From Methylobacterium aquaticum (GTDB lineage Bacteria > Pseudomonadota > Alphaproteobacteria > Rhizobiales > Beijerinckiaceae): a DNA stretch of 64,000 nucleotides. A program made the position numbers and the translations under genes. Below, piece after piece: positions 8,691 through 19,023 of this stretch. Where the stretch lies: assembly GCF_016804325.1 (NCBI RefSeq), contig NZ_CP043627.1:1200001-1264000 (forward strand). The letters are read 5' to 3'. How positions within the stretch are numbered: position 1 is the first letter of the stretch; every line of letters begins with the position of its first letter. The notes below the pieces were generated by a model. It was not told the origin of the DNA, made no database searches, and worked only from the letters and a program-made list of their open reading frames with translations.

Positions 8691-9200
8691 TCACCCCCGC
8701 GTCATCACCACGTCGAGCTGCGGCTTCTGGTTGATGGTCTGGAATACCACGCAGTAGCGCTCGGTGAGCTTGAGCAGCTGGTCGAGCTTCTCCTGCGGCG
8801 CATCCGCGTCGACCTCGAAGCTGAGCCGGATCGCCCGGAAGCCTACCGGCGCGCCCTTGTCGACGCCGAGCGTGCCGCGGAAATCGAGGTCGCCCTCGGC
8901 CTTGACCAGCCCCTTGCGCAACGGGATCTCCAGGGCGGTCGCCACCGCCTTCAGGGTCACGCCGGCGCAGGCCACCAGGGCTTCGAGGAGCATGTCGCCG
9001 GAGCAGAGCTCGGCGCCCGAGCCGCCGCTCGCCGGATGCAGGCCGGCCACCGCCAGCGCCCGGCCGGTCTCGACCTTGCAGGCGATGCCGCCGTCGTCGA
9101 GGGAGCCCTGCGCCTTCAGGGTGATGACGGCCGCGTCCGGATCGCTGCGGTAGCGATCCTTGATCGGGGCCTGGAGCGAGCGCAGTTCGGTGGCGTCCAT
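8691..9200 (-). CDS. OsmC family protein (thiol-dependent peroxidase fold)
   Basis: Protein of 169 residues belonging to the OsmC/Ohr superfamily, which reduces organic hydroperoxides or handles reactive sulfur through two conserved cysteines. Both are present: one in LLEALVACAGVTL and one in LTERYCVVFQTI. The start MDATELRSLQ was chosen because GGGAGAG lies upstream and the extension beyond it is not conserved-looking. It follows the ABC transporter ATPase gene on the same strand with an 79-base gap, so it may be cotranscribed with the sulfonate-type importer. That would fit a role in sulfur or oxidative stress, but this is inference. Confidence 0.85.
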   Translation of the reverse strand: MDATELRSLQAPIKDRYRSDPDAAVITLKAQGSLDDGGIACKVETGRALAVAGLHPASGGSGAELCSGDMLLEALVACAGVTLKAVATALEIPLRKGLVKAEGDLDFRGTLGVDKGAPVGFRAIRLSFEVDADAPQEKLDQLLKLTERYCVVFQTINQKPQLDVVMTRG

Positions 9201-9279
9201 GGCGTGGGTCTCTCCCTGTTTATGGGCGAACGGCTTAGCATCCCGCACCGGTCGCCTGCCAGCGCCCTGGGCGAAGGTC

Positions 9280-10062
9280 TCACCACCACATCGCGGCGGC
9301 GTCCGGCTTCGCGCGGGCGGGCTCGCCCTCCGGTCGCAGGGAGCGGTCGAGGCTCGCCAGGATCGTGCGGGCGGCGGCCTCGCTGCCCGGCGCCGAGGGC
9401 TGGCGCGGGCGGCTCAAGGGCAGCGGGATCGCGTCGTCGATCCGGCCGGGCTTCGGGCGCAGCACCACCGCCCGGTCGGCGAGCGCCACCGCCTCGGCGA
9501 CGTCGTGGGTGACGAGGATCACGGTCGGCCGGCTCTCCTCCCACAGGGCGAGGAGGTGGCGGTGCAGCCCGGCCCGGGTCAGGGCATCGAGGGCCGAGAA
9601 CGGCTCGTCGAGGAGCAGCACCTTCGGGGCGGCGACGAAGGCGCGGGCGATCGACACGCGCTGCTGCTGCCCGCCCGACAGGTCGCGGGGCCAGCGCCCG
9701 GCATGCTCGGCGAGGCCGACGCGCTCCAGGGCGTGGGCCACCCGGGTTCGGCGCTCCGCCTTCGGCAGGCCGTCGAGGCCGAAGGCGACGTTGTCGGCGA
9801 CGCTGAGCCAGGGCAGGAGCCGCGGCTCCTGGAACACGATGCCGACGCCCGGATGCGGCGAAGCAATGTCCTCGCCGTCGAGGCGGATAGCCCCGGCGCT
9901 CGCCCGGTCGAGCCCGGCGATCAGGCGCAGCAAGGTGGTCTTGCCGCAGCCCGAGCCGCCGATCAGGGCCACGATCTCGCCGGCCCGGACCTCGAGCGAG
10001 AGATCGGCGAGCGCCCGCGTGCCGTCGGCATAGGTCTTCGCCAGGCGGTCGAGGATCAGCAT
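9280..10062 (-). CDS. ABC transporter ATP-binding protein (SsuB/TauB-like)
   Basis: Cytoplasmic ATPase subunit of 260 residues for a nitrate/sulfonate/taurine-type importer. The Walker A is GGSGCGKTT, the Q-loop is VFQEPRLLPWLSVADNV (typical of SsuB/TauB), the signature is LSGGQQQR, Walker B is VLLLDEPFSALD, and the switch His is in LVTHDVAEAV. It lies downstream of the permease and binding-protein genes on the same strand, but is separated from the permease by 221 bases that hold a family A palindrome. The substrate is best guessed from the binding protein: an aliphatic sulfonate or related compound. Confidence 0.88.
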   Translation of the reverse strand: MLILDRLAKTYADGTRALADLSLEVRAGEIVALIGGSGCGKTTLLRLIAGLDRASAGAIRLDGEDIASPHPGVGIVFQEPRLLPWLSVADNVAFGLDGLPKAERRTRVAHALERVGLAEHAGRWPRDLSGGQQQRVSIARAFVAAPKVLLLDEPFSALDALTRAGLHRHLLALWEESRPTVILVTHDVAEAVALADRAVVLRPKPGRIDDAIPLPLSRPRQPSAPGSEAAARTILASLDRSLRPEGEPARAKPDAAAMWW

Positions 10063-10108
10063 GGCGCCTGCGTGGCCTGCGACGGCAGCATCACGAAAAC
10101 CTTGCCCC

Positions 10109-10239
10109 TCCCATTCGCGACCTCATCCTGAGGTGCGACTGGAAGGAGCCTCGAAGGAGGGCTCCAGAAGTCTCTGCGCGAACGGGAGCCCTCCTTCGAG
10201 GCTGCTGCGGAGCACATCGGGATGAGGTCGTGGGTGGGA
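10109..10239. repeat. Palindromic intergenic repeat, family A, copy 2
   Basis: Same family as 8491-8634, with CCTCATCCTGAGGTG on the left and GCCTCGAAGGAGGGCTCC pairing with GGAGCCCTCCTTCGAGGC. The right outer arm has diverged (CATCGGGATGAGG). It sits between the permease and ATPase genes of one ABC importer and could reduce read-through to the ATPase gene. Confidence 0.85.
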
Positions 10240-10283
10240 GTGAACGGATCGATCACGGCGAACGGTCTCTCGTAACCAGCCTA

Positions 10284-11114
10284 TCAGAGCGTATCCCGCG
10301 CAGTATCCTGCCAGCGCGCGAGCGGCTGCGTCAGCCCGACGAGCAGCGCGTCGCAGAGCTTGCCCAACGCGGCGAAGGCCAGGATCGCCGCGACGATCTG
10401 GTCCGGCTTGCCGAGCTGCTGGCCGTCGAGGAGGAGGTAGCCGAGGCCTTCCGAGGCGCCGAGCAGCTCGGCCGCCGCCACGAACATGAAGCCGAGCCCG
10501 AGGCCCGTGCGGAGCGCCACGAGCGTCGCGGGCAGCACCGCCGGCAGCAGGATGCGCCGGGCGAGCGCGGCCTGCGAGAGCCGGAACACCCGCCCGACCT
10601 CGACGAGCTTGCGGTCGACGCCGGCGATGGCGCCCGCCACCCCGAGATAGACCGGGAAGAACACCCCGACGGCGATGAGCGTGATCTTCGAGGCCTCGAA
10701 GATGCCGAACCACAGGATGAACAGCGGCACCCAGGCGATCGAGGGAATCGCCCGCAGGGCCTGGAGGCTCGGATCGATCAGGCGCTGCACGAGCGGCAGG
10801 GTGCCGGTGAGCGCACCGACCAGGATGCCGGCGAGCGCGCCGAAGCCGAAGCCGGCCGCGACCCGGGTGAGGCTCGCAAGCACGTGGGTCCAGAGCTCGC
10901 CGCTCTCCGCCAGGCCCCACAGGGTGCCGAGCACCCGGCTCGGCGGCGGCACCAGCCGCCCCTGCGCCAGCCCCGCCCGCACCGCCGCTTCCCAGCCCAG
11001 CGCCAGCGCCAGGGGCAGGACGAGCCCGGTGAGCATCCGGCCGCCGGGCAGGCGAAACGACCGACGCGGCACGGGAGCGGCCGGCGCGGCCGCGAGGGGC
11101 AACGGGCTCGCCAT
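10284..11114 (-). CDS. ABC transporter permease (SsuC/TauC-like)
   Basis: Inner-membrane permease of 276 residues with about six helices and the BPD_transp_1 domain. Recognisable parts are RLVPPPSRVLGTLWGL near the start, the subfamily motif LRAIPSIAWVPLFILWFGIFEASKI, and the coupling EAA-like loop FRLSQAALARRILLPAVLPATLVALRTGLGLG. The ATG at 11114 starts five bases after the stop codon of the binding-protein gene, so the two are tightly coupled. The open frame continues upstream, but that part overlaps the binding-protein gene in another frame and is not real. Confidence 0.88.
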   Translation of the reverse strand: MASPLPLAAAPAAPVPRRSFRLPGGRMLTGLVLPLALALGWEAAVRAGLAQGRLVPPPSRVLGTLWGLAESGELWTHVLASLTRVAAGFGFGALAGILVGALTGTLPLVQRLIDPSLQALRAIPSIAWVPLFILWFGIFEASKITLIAVGVFFPVYLGVAGAIAGVDRKLVEVGRVFRLSQAALARRILLPAVLPATLVALRTGLGLGFMFVAAAELLGASEGLGYLLLDGQQLGKPDQIVAAILAFAALGKLCDALLVGLTQPLARWQDTARDTL

Positions 11115-11119
11115 CGGCG

Positions 11120-12106
11120 TCAGCGCGCCGCCGGCCCGAAGCGCGGATCGATCAGGGCCTGCACCGCGGCGCCGACATCGGTGCCCGCCGGGATCACCCC
11201 GGCATCGAGGAGCGCGGTGCCGGCATCCAGGATCGTCTCGGCCTGGAGCTTGCCGATGGCCGGTTGCGACAGGTCGGTGCGCTCGAGCTGGCGCGCCACC
11301 ACCGGCTCGGGGAGCTTGGTCGCCGCCACCAGGATCCGCTTCAGCTCCTGCGGGTCGGCGAGCGCCGCCTTGCGCGCCTCCTCGTAGGCGGCCAGCACCT
11401 TGCGGGTCAGCTCGGGGTTCTGCTTGGCGAAATCCTCGCGGACGTTGAGCACGCCCCAGGTGTTGGCGGCGGGATCGCGGTGGAACAGCACGTCGCCGTT
11501 CTCGATCTCGGCCGCCGCCATGATCGGGTCGAGGCCGGCCCAGGCATCGACGTCGCCGCGGTCGAGCGCCGTGCGGCCGTCCGGGTGCTGGAGCAGCACC
11601 AGCTTCACGTCGCGCTCGGTCAGGCCGGCGCCGCGCAACGCCCGGATCAGGAAGATGTGCGGGTCGGTGCCGCGGGTGACGGCGATGCGGCGGCCCTTCA
11701 GGTCCTTCACCGCCGTGATGCCGGTGTTGGGGCGCGTCACCAAAGCGGTCCATTCCGGCCGCGAATAGGCGTAGACCGCCTTGATCGGGTTGCCGTTGAT
11801 CCGCGCCAGCAGGGCCGCGGCGCCGGCGGTCGAGCCGAAATCGATCGAGCCGGCATTGAGGAATTCGAGCGCCTTGTTCGAGCCGAGCGACTGGACCCAG
11901 CGCACGGTGACGCCATCGGGCGCGAGCGCCTTCTCGACGAGGCCCTTGTCCTTCAGGACGAGGCTGACGGGATTGTAGGTCGCCCAGTCGAGGCGCACCT
12001 CCTTCGCGGGCTCCTTGGCCCCTTGCGCGAAGGCCGGAATGCCGGCGGCGGCGAGGCCGACGGCCCCGAGGGCGGCGCCGATCAGTGCGCGGCGATGGAT
12101 GCGCAT
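11120..12106 (-). CDS. ABC transporter substrate-binding protein, aliphatic sulfonate type (SsuA-like)
   Basis: Periplasmic binding protein of 328 residues. It has a twin-arginine-like or Sec signal peptide (MRIHRRALIGAALGAVGLAA, cleavage after AFAQ), then the NMT1/SsuA-like body: VRLDWATYNPVSLVLKDKG, LNAGSIDFGSTAGAAALLA, and VKDLKGRRIAVTRGTDPHIFL. It is the first gene of the unit followed by permease and ATPase, the usual order for sulfonate or taurine importers. The ligand could also be another small organic anion or a thiamine-precursor-like compound. No desulfonating monooxygenase gene is adjacent. Confidence 0.87.
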   Translation of the reverse strand: MRIHRRALIGAALGAVGLAAAGIPAFAQGAKEPAKEVRLDWATYNPVSLVLKDKGLVEKALAPDGVTVRWVQSLGSNKALEFLNAGSIDFGSTAGAAALLARINGNPIKAVYAYSRPEWTALVTRPNTGITAVKDLKGRRIAVTRGTDPHIFLIRALRGAGLTERDVKLVLLQHPDGRTALDRGDVDAWAGLDPIMAAAEIENGDVLFHRDPAANTWGVLNVREDFAKQNPELTRKVLAAYEEARKAALADPQELKRILVAATKLPEPVVARQLERTDLSQPAIGKLQAETILDAGTALLDAGVIPAGTDVGAAVQALIDPRFGPAAR

Positions 12107-12356
12107 CGTCTCTCCCTGGCTGCCCGGACGGCGATCCCGGCCGGACGGTGGGGAAGCTAGGGCGCGCCGTTCGGAGTGTCAAACGATCCGGCCGATGAAG
12201 CGGATCAGCCTTTCGGACCGAACGCTTCGTCCTGTGGGGACCTGTGCTTTACGCGGAAGCGTTGGCTTTCCGCCGGCCGTGATGCGAAACAGGGAGCGAC
12301 GCGACGGAACCCGGCCGCGCGCTTTCTCCCACGCTCCAGGCCCGATTCCGGCAGCC

Positions 12357-15194
12357 ATGTCCGAACCCGTCATCGACCCGTCCGACACCGACGCCGCCCT
12401 CAAGGCACTGCTCGCCAGCATCGACCAGTCGCTCAGCGATCCCGTCCGCCTGCGCGAGCGGCTGGTGCCGGAACTGCGCCGCATCATCGAGGCCGGCCGC
12501 GCCGAGGCCGAGCGGCGCCTGCTCGCCGAGCGCGACGGCCATGCCTGCGCCGGGCTGATCTGCGCCCAGATGGATGCGGTGATCCGGGCGATCTACGACG
12601 CGGTGGTCAAGCGGCTGTATCGCTCCGACAACCCGACCGCGGCCGAGCAGATCGCCGTGGTGGCGACCGGCGGCTACGGCCGCGGCCTGCTGGCGCCGGG
12701 CTCCGACATCGATCTCCTGTTCCTGCTGCCCTACAAGCAGACCGCCTGGAGCGAGAGCGTCGTCGAGGCGATGCTCTACGTGCTGTGGGACCTCAAGCTG
12801 AAGGTGGGACACGCCACCCGCTCGGTCGCCGAGTGCCTGCGCGAGGGCCGCGGCGACATGACGATCCGCACGGCTCTGCTGGAATCGCGGTTCTTGTTCG
12901 GCGACCGCGCCCTGTTCGAGGAGCTGGAGACCCGCTTCGACCGCGAGGTGGTGCAGGGCACGGCGGCCGAGTTCGTCGAGGCCAAGCTCAAGGAGCGCGA
13001 CGCCCGGGTCCAGAAGAGCGGCGCCTCGCGCTACCTCGTCGAGCCCAACGTCAAGGACGGCAAGGGGGGCTTGCGCGACCTCAACACCCTGTTCTGGATC
13101 GCCAAGTACACCTTCCGGGTCAAGGAGGCGGCCGACCTCGTCGAGGCCGGCTTGTTCACCCCCGACGAGTTGCGCCTGTTCGAGCGCTGCGACGAGTTCC
13201 TGTGGCGGGTGCGCTGCCACATGCACTTCGTCACCGGGCGCTCCGAGGAAAGACTGTCCTTCGGGTTGCAGCCGCGCATCGCCGAGCGGCTGGATTACGG
13301 CGCCCGCGGCGGGCTGGCCGCGGTCGAGCGGTTCATGAAGGCGTATTTCCTGATCGCCAAGGATGTCGGCGACCTCACCGCCATCGTCTGCGCCGAGATG
13401 GAGGCGCGCCACGCCAAGCGCCCGCCGGTGCTCGACCGCTGGCTGCGCCGCTTCAAGCAGCACTTCCGCGCCCCCGACCTGGAGGCGGACGATTTCCGCA
13501 TCCATACCGGCCGCCTGGACGTGCGCGACGACGCCGCCTTCGAGCGCGATCCGATCAACCTGATCCGGCTGTTCTGGCTCTCCGACCGGCACGACCTGCC
13601 GATCCACCCCGATGCCAGCCGCCTCGCGACCCGCTCGCTCGCCCTGATCGGCCCGATGGTGCGGGTCGATCCGGAAGCCAACCGCCTGTTCGTCGAGCTG
13701 CTCACCTCGCAGAACGCCCCCGAGACGGTCCTGCGGCACATGAACGAGACCGGGGTGCTCGGGCGGTTCGTGCCGGATTTCGGCCGCATCGTCGCGATGA
13801 TGCAGTTCAACATGTACCACCACTTCACGGTGGACGAGCACCTGATCCGGTCCCTCGGCGTGCTGGCGAAGATCGAGGCCGGGGAGCTGGAGGACGAGCA
13901 TCCGCTGGCCCACCGCATCGTCGGGACGATCCAGAACCGCCGCGCCCTCTACGTGGCGATGTTCCTGCACGACATCGCCAAGGGCCGGAAGGAGGACCAC
14001 TCGATCGCCGGCGCGGCCGTGGCCCGCAAGCTCGGCCCGCGCTTCGGGCTGGACGCCGCCGAGACCAGCACCGTCGCCTGGCTCGTCGAGCACCACCTCC
14101 TGATGTCGATGACGGCCCAGAGCCGCGACCTCTCGGACCCGAAGACCATCGAGACCTTCGCGGGGGTGGTGCAGAGCCTGGAGCGGCTGAAGCTGCTCCT
14201 CGTCATCACCATCGCCGACATCAAGGCGGTCGGCCCCGGCACCTGGACCGCCTGGAAGGCGACGCTCCTGCGCACCCTCTACTACGAGACCGAGATGGTC
14301 CTGTCGGGCGGGCGCTCGGAGATCGCCCGCACCGATCGCGTCCGGCTGATCCAGATGCGCCTGCGCGAGCAGCTGACGGACTGGAGCGCCGAGGAATTCG
14401 ATGCTTACGCCGCCCGGCACTATCCGCATTACTGGCTCAAGGTCGATGCCGGGCGCCAGCTCAAGAATGCCCGCTTCATCAAGGCGGCGGCCGAGGCCGG
14501 CAACACCGTCGCCACCGTGTTCGAGACCGATCCGTCGCGGGGCGTCACCGAACTCTGCGTCTACTCCCCCGACCATCCGCGGCTGCTCGCGATCCTCACC
14601 GGCGCCTGCGCGGCGGCCGGCGGCAACATCGTCGACGCGCAGATCTTCACCACCGCCGACGGCTTCGTCCTCGACACCATCACCCTGTCGCGGGCCTTCG
14701 AGCGCGACGAGGACGAGATGCGCCGGACCGGCCGCATCGCCACGGCGATCGAGCGGGCGCTGAAGGGCGAGATCCGCATCGCCGACCTCGTCGCCGACAA
14801 GCACCCGATCAAGGACCGGCCGCGGACCTTCCAGGTCGCCCCGGACCTGTCGATCGACAACGCGCTCTCGGCCCGCGAAACGGTGCTGGAGATTTCCGGC
14901 CTCGACCGGCCGGGCCTGCTGTTCGATCTCACCTCGGCGCTCGGCCGGCTCAACCTCAACATCACCTCGGCCCATGTCGCGACCTTCGGCGAGCGGGCGG
15001 TCGACGTGTTCTACGTCACCGACCTCACCGGCACCAAGGTGACCCAGCCCGACCGGCAGGCCACCATCCGCCGGGCCGTGATGGCGGTGTTCGAGGCCGA
15101 CCTGCCCCGTTCCGGGCAGGGCCGGCGCGGCACCGGCAAGGCCGCCCTTAAGGACGAGCGCAGCCAGCCGGCCCCCACCGCCGGCGAAGCTTGA
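12357..15194 (+). CDS. glnD: Bifunctional uridylyltransferase/uridylyl-removing enzyme GlnD
   Basis: Central nitrogen sensor of 945 residues that attaches or removes UMP on PII proteins (GlnB/GlnK) in response to glutamine. The domains are in the standard order. A nucleotidyltransferase domain has [19 protein letters not shown] near residue 105 with both catalytic Asp residues. A GlnD-specific helical region follows, then the HD domain with [18 protein letters not shown] near residue 535, and two ACT domains start near residues 726 and 841. The start [10 protein letters not shown] gives normal family length; longer in-frame starts reach into non-conserved sequence. grpE follows on the same strand after 52 bases. 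Confidence 0.97.
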   Translation: MSEPVIDPSDTDAALKALLASIDQSLSDPVRLRERLVPELRRIIEAGRAEAERRLLAERDGHACAGLICAQMDAVIRAIYDAVVKRLYRSDNPTAAEQIAVVATGGYGRGLLAPGSDIDLLFLLPYKQTAWSESVVEAMLYVLWDLKLKVGHATRSVAECLREGRGDMTIRTALLESRFLFGDRALFEELETRFDREVVQGTAAEFVEAKLKERDARVQKSGASRYLVEPNVKDGKGGLRDLNTLFWIAKYTFRVKEAADLVEAGLFTPDELRLFERCDEFLWRVRCHMHFVTGRSEERLSFGLQPRIAERLDYGARGGLAAVERFMKAYFLIAKDVGDLTAIVCAEMEARHAKRPPVLDRWLRRFKQHFRAPDLEADDFRIHTGRLDVRDDAAFERDPINLIRLFWLSDRHDLPIHPDASRLATRSLALIGPMVRVDPEANRLFVELLTSQNAPETVLRHMNETGVLGRFVPDFGRIVAMMQFNMYHHFTVDEHLIRSLGVLAKIEAGELEDEHPLAHRIVGTIQNRRALYVAMFLHDIAKGRKEDHSIAGAAVARKLGPRFGLDAAETSTVAWLVEHHLLMSMTAQSRDLSDPKTIETFAGVVQSLERLKLLLVITIADIKAVGPGTWTAWKATLLRTLYYETEMVLSGGRSEIARTDRVRLIQMRLREQLTDWSAEEFDAYAARHYPHYWLKVDAGRQLKNARFIKAAAEAGNTVATVFETDPSRGVTELCVYSPDHPRLLAILTGACAAAGGNIVDAQIFTTADGFVLDTITLSRAFERDEDEMRRTGRIATAIERALKGEIRIADLVADKHPIKDRPRTFQVAPDLSIDNALSARETVLEISGLDRPGLLFDLTSALGRLNLNITSAHVATFGERAVDVFYVTDLTGTKVTQPDRQATIRRAVMAVFEADLPRSGQGRRGTGKAALKDERSQPAPTAGEA

Positions 15195-15246
15195 TTTCGC
15201 CGGCCTCTCACCTGATATCGGGATCACTCCCCGACCCATTTTCGGA

Positions 15247-15849
15247 ATGACAATGACGCCGAACGACACGGAGAACGCCGCGCGGGCGCACGAATCCACG
15301 GCTGCCGAGGGCGCTCCCACCTCCGCGCCGGAGGCCGCGCGCACCGCTGACGCGATCGCCGCGCTCGAGGCCGAGAAGCTCGACCTCAAGGACAAGCTCC
15401 TGCGCACCCTGGCCGACATGGAGAACCTGCGCCGGCGCACCGAGCGCGAGGTGGCCGATGCCCGCACCTACGCGGTGACGAACTTCGCCCGCGACATGCT
15501 CAACGCCGCCGACAACATCCGCCGCGCGCTGGAAAGCGTGCCGGCCGAGGCCCGGGCGAGCGCCGAGGGCTCGCTCAAGGCGCTGGTCGACGGAATCGAG
15601 CTGACCGAGCGCGACCTGCTCAAGACCCTGGAGCGCCACGGCGTGAAGCGGGTCGAGCCGCAGGGCCAGCGCTTCGACCCCAACCTGCACCAGGCGATGT
15701 TCGAGGTGCCCAACCCCGACGTGACCTCCGGCACGGTCGTGCAGGTGGTGCAGTCGGGCTACGTCATCGGCGAGCGCGTCCTGCGCCCGGCCCTGGTCGG
15801 CGTCGCCAAGGGCGGCCCGAAGGCCGAGGCGAAGCCGGCGGAGGCGTGA
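15247..15849 (+). CDS. grpE: Nucleotide exchange factor GrpE
   Basis: Co-chaperone of 200 residues that releases ADP from DnaK. It has a low-complexity acidic and Ala-rich N-terminus, then the long coiled-coil segment [30 protein letters not shown], and the conserved C-terminal beta domain with [23 protein letters not shown] and [22 protein letters not shown] codons at 15247 and 15253 are both possible. hrcA and dnaK are not next to it. Downstream is a long palindromic repeat separating it from the convergent permease gene. Confidence 0.96.
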   Translation: MTMTPNDTENAARAHESTAAEGAPTSAPEAARTADAIAALEAEKLDLKDKLLRTLADMENLRRRTEREVADARTYAVTNFARDMLNAADNIRRALESVPAEARASAEGSLKALVDGIELTERDLLKTLERHGVKRVEPQGQRFDPNLHQAMFEVPNPDVTSGTVVQVVQSGYVIGERVLRPALVGVAKGGPKAEAKPAEA

Positions 15850-15878
15850 AGCGCCGCCTGTAACGGGCGCGACGCCCG

Positions 15879-16048
15879 AACCCTCCCCCCTCTGCGGGGG
15901 AGGGTGGCCTGCGGCGCAGGCCGGGAGAGGGGACGCCGCTTCCGAAGAGGTCGCAACCTCGTTGAAGGGCGCCAGCTAGATCAGCGTCGCGCTGCCCCTC
16001 TCCCGCCCGGCTCCGCCGGGCACCCTCCCCCGCAGAGGGGGGAGGGTT
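15879..16048. repeat. Palindromic intergenic repeat, family B, copy 1
   Basis: About 170 bases between convergent grpE and the permease gene. The ends are AACCCTCCCCCCTCTGCGG and the matching CCGCAGAGGGGGGAGGGTT; next inside are GGCCGGGAGAGGGG and CCCCTCTCCCGCC. It would fold into a very stable stem and could block read-through in both directions. A second copy lies at 51946-52134. Confidence 0.85.
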
Positions 16049-16067
16049 CAGGAGGGCGCATCTCGCC

Positions 16068-17174
16068 TCAGGCCGCCCGCGCCTCGAAATCGATCCTGGG
16101 ATCGATCCAGCTATAGGTCAGGTCGGAGATGAGGTTCACCACCAGGCCGAGCAGCGAGAAGATGTACAGGTTGGCGAACACGACCGGGTAGTCGCGGTTC
16201 ACGATCGATTCGAACGACAGCAACCCGAGCCCGTCGAGGCTGAAGATGGTCTCGATCAAGAGCGAGCCGGCGAAGAACGCCGAGATGAAGGCGCCCGGAA
16301 AGCCCGCCACGACGATCAGCATCGCGTTGCGGAAGACGTGCCCGTAGAGCACCTGGCGCTCGGACAGGCCCTTCATCCGGGCGGTCAGCACGTATTGCTT
16401 GCGGATCTCGTCGAGGAACGAGTTCTTGGTGAGCAGGGTCGAGGTGGCAAACGCCCCGATCGCCATGGCGATGATCGGCAGCGTGATGTGCCAGAGGTAG
16501 TCCGTCACCTTGTGCCCGAGCGAGAATTGCGACCAGCCCTCGCTGGTCAGCCCGCGCAGTGGAAAGATCTGCCAGAACGAGCCGCCGGCAAACAGCACGA
16601 TCAGCAGGATCGCGAACAGGAAGCCGGGAATCGCGTAGCCGATGATGACGACGCCCGACGTCCAGACGTCGAAGGGCGAGCCGTCGCGCACCGCTTTGCG
16701 GATGCCGAGCGGGATCGAGATCGCATAGGAGATCAGCGTCATCCATAAGCCGAGACTGATCGAGACCGGCAGCTTCTCGCGGATCAGCTGGAGCACCGAG
16801 ACATCGCGAAAGTAGCTCTTGCCGAAATCGAAGCGGGCATAGTCCCACAGCATCTTCACGAAGCGCTCGGGCGCCGGCTTGTCGAAGCCGAATTGCTGCT
16901 CCAGGCGCTTGATGAAGGCCGGATCGAGGCCTTGCGCGCCGCGGTAGCGGGAATTCGATTCCCCTCCCCCGCCGGTCGATGACCCGCCGCGCCCGGCGAG
17001 GTCGCCGCCGCCGCCGGTGATCCGGGACATGGCGGTGTTCTGGCCCTGGAGCTGGGCCAGCACCCGCTCCACCGGGCCGCCGGGGGCGAATTGGACGATC
17101 GTGAAGGAGATCAGCATGATCCCGAGGATCGTCGGGATCATCAGGAGCAGGCGGCGGATGAGGTAGGCGGCCAT
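16068..17174 (-). CDS. yejB: ABC transporter permease, microcin C/peptide type (YejB-like)
   Basis: Inner-membrane permease of 368 residues. It begins [24 protein letters not shown] and [18 protein letters not shown], both characteristic of YejB and DppB-type permeases. A Gly/Ser-rich insertion follows (about residues 54-84), then [24 protein letters not shown], and the conserved loop [20 protein letters not shown]. The ATG at 17174 lies four bases after the stop of the second binding-protein gene. In complete Yej systems a second permease (yejE) and a double ATPase (yejF) follow. Here the next feature is a repeat and the convergent grpE, so those parts are absent from this locus. Confidence 0.92.
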   Translation of the reverse strand: MAAYLIRRLLLMIPTILGIMLISFTIVQFAPGGPVERVLAQLQGQNTAMSRITGGGGDLAGRGGSSTGGGGESNSRYRGAQGLDPAFIKRLEQQFGFDKPAPERFVKMLWDYARFDFGKSYFRDVSVLQLIREKLPVSISLGLWMTLISYAISIPLGIRKAVRDGSPFDVWTSGVVIIGYAIPGFLFAILLIVLFAGGSFWQIFPLRGLTSEGWSQFSLGHKVTDYLWHITLPIIAMAIGAFATSTLLTKNSFLDEIRKQYVLTARMKGLSERQVLYGHVFRNAMLIVVAGFPGAFISAFFAGSLLIETIFSLDGLGLLSFESIVNRDYPVVFANLYIFSLLGLVVNLISDLTYSWIDPRIDFEARAA

Positions 17175-17178
17175 CGCG

Positions 17179-19023
17179 TCAGGTCCGTCCGATCTTGCGG
17201 GCCTTGTCGGCGTCGTGCCACCACAGGGCGGGCACGCCGAGGCTGTATTTGGGCAGGTCGCGCGGCCGGCCGTAGAGGTCCCAGAGCGCGAGCCGGTGCT
17301 GGGCGCCGTACCACATCGGCACCCAGTAGCGGCCGGCGCGCAGCACCCGGTCGAGAGCCCGGCAGGCGGTGGTGAGGTCGGCGCGCGAGGCGGCATCGGC
17401 GATGCGGTCGAGCATCGCATCGGCGGCCGGGTTCTCGATGCCGGCGAGGTTCTGCGAGCCCGCCACCTTGGCGGCCCGGCTGCCATAGACCTCGCGCAAG
17501 GTCGCGCCCGGGGTGACCGAGCCGCCGAACCGGGTCGAGACCACGTCGAAGTCGAAATCCTTGAGCCGCGCCTGGTACTGCGCCGCGTCGACGAGGCGCG
17601 AGCTCGCCCGGATGCCGAGCAGGCTCAGGTTCTTGATGTAGGATTGCAGGAGCGGCTGGAAGACCGGCGAGGAATCCAGGAACTCGAAGGCGAGCGGCTG
17701 GCCGTCCGGCAGCTTCATCACCCCGCCGTCGCGGGTGCAGCCGGCCTGGCGCAGGAGCGTGTCGGCCCGGCGCAGCAACGCCCGGTCCTGGCCCGACCCG
17801 TCCGAGCGCGGCGGCGAGACCGGCTCGCCGAACACCTCGTCGGGGATCCGACCCCGGAACGGTTCGAGGAGCGCCAGCTCGCCCGGGCTCGGCAGCCCCT
17901 CGGCCTTCAGGTCGGAATTCTCGAAGAACGACGCGGTGCGCTTGTAGGCGCCGTACATCAGGTTCTGGTTCGACCATTCGAAGTCGAAGGCAAGCCCGAT
18001 CGCCTCGCGGATGCGGGGATCGCGGAAGACCGCCCGGCGCGTGTTGAGGAACCAGCCCTGCGTGCCGGACGGCGTGTGATCCGGCACCGTCTCACGCTTG
18101 ACCCGGCCCTCCGATGCGGCGGGAAAATCGTAGCCGGTGGCCCAGACCCGGGAGGTGAATTCCTCGCGCCAGGTGAAGGTGCCGGCCTTGAACGCCTCGA
18201 AGGCCACGTCGCGGTCGCGAAAATACTCGTAGCGGATTTCCGAAAAATTGTTCTGGCCGACGGTGACCGGCAGGTCGGCGCCCCAATAATCGGCGACGCG
18301 CTCGAAGGCGATGAAGCGGCCGACCTCGAACCGGGCCACCCGGTAGGGCCCGGAGCCGAGTGGCGGCTCCAGCGTCGAGGCCTCGAAGTCGCGATTCCGA
18401 TAGTAGCCTTCGGAAAAGATCGGCAGGCCGGCGACGATCAGCGGCAGGTCGCGGCTGCGGCCGGGGGAAAAGCGCACCACCACCGCATCGTCGCCGTCCG
18501 GGCTCGCGCCGGCGACGTCGCGGAGCACCGCGGCGATCTGGGGATGGCCCTTCTCCTTGAGCGTCATGATCGAGAAGGCGACGTCGCGGGCGGTGAGCCG
18601 CGAGCCGTCATGGAACCGGGCCTGGGGCCGCAACCCGAAGCGGTAGGCCAGGCCGTCGTCGCTCACCGACACGCTGCGCGCGACGAGGCCGTAGACGGCA
18701 TCCGGCTCGTCGAGGGCCCGGACCATCAGGCTGTCGAAGGTCAGGTCCATGCCGGCGGCGCCGTCGCCCTTCAGCACGTAGATGTTGAGGGTGTTGAAGG
18801 TCTCGAAGGCCTGGTTGCCGGTGGTGGTCGAGAGCTGCGCCGAGAAGGTGCCGCCCTTCGGCGCCATGGGCTCGACGTAGTCGAAGCGCGGGAAGTCGGC
18901 CGGGTATTTCAGGTCGCCGAAGCTCGACAGGCCGTGGCGTTCCGCGGCTTGCGCGCGGGCCGGGAGGCGGGCGGCGAGCAAGGCCGCCCCGCTCCCCACC
19001 AGGAAACTGCGACGGCGCATCAT
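17179..19023 (-). CDS. Extracellular solute-binding protein, peptide/microcin C type (YejA-like), second copy
   Basis: Periplasmic binding protein of 614 residues, SBP family 5. A signal peptide ([20 protein letters not shown], ending ARAQAA) is followed by [27 protein letters not shown], the typical start of YejA proteins. Later come [42 protein letters not shown] and [27 protein letters not shown]. Its ATG overlaps the stop of the preceding binding-protein gene (ATGA), showing translational coupling. The two proteins are clearly related but diverged, so they may recognise different oligopeptides. Confidence 0.92.
   Translation of the reverse strand: MMRRRSFLVGSGAALLAARLPARAQAAERHGLSSFGDLKYPADFPRFDYVEPMAPKGGTFSAQLSTTTGNQAFETFNTLNIYVLKGDGAAGMDLTFDSLMVRALDEPDAVYGLVARSVSVSDDGLAYRFGLRPQARFHDGSRLTARDVAFSIMTLKEKGHPQIAAVLRDVAGASPDGDDAVVVRFSPGRSRDLPLIVAGLPIFSEGYYRNRDFEASTLEPPLGSGPYRVARFEVGRFIAFERVADYWGADLPVTVGQNNFSEIRYEYFRDRDVAFEAFKAGTFTWREEFTSRVWATGYDFPAASEGRVKRETVPDHTPSGTQGWFLNTRRAVFRDPRIREAIGLAFDFEWSNQNLMYGAYKRTASFFENSDLKAEGLPSPGELALLEPFRGRIPDEVFGEPVSPPRSDGSGQDRALLRRADTLLRQAGCTRDGGVMKLPDGQPLAFEFLDSSPVFQPLLQSYIKNLSLLGIRASSRLVDAAQYQARLKDFDFDVVSTRFGGSVTPGATLREVYGSRAAKVAGSQNLAGIENPAADAMLDRIADAASRADLTTACRALDRVLRAGRYWVPMWYGAQHRLALWDLYGRPRDLPKYSLGVPALWWHDADKARKIGRT

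Noticed and set aside
10284..12182. A single minus-strand protein of 632 residues covering permease and upstream DNA
   Set aside because: The upstream half overlaps the well-supported binding-protein gene in another frame; the real permease starts at 11114.
12249..15467. Minus-strand frame of 1072 codons over glnD
   Set aside because: Antisense shadow; no family pattern, and glnD on the plus strand has all its motifs.
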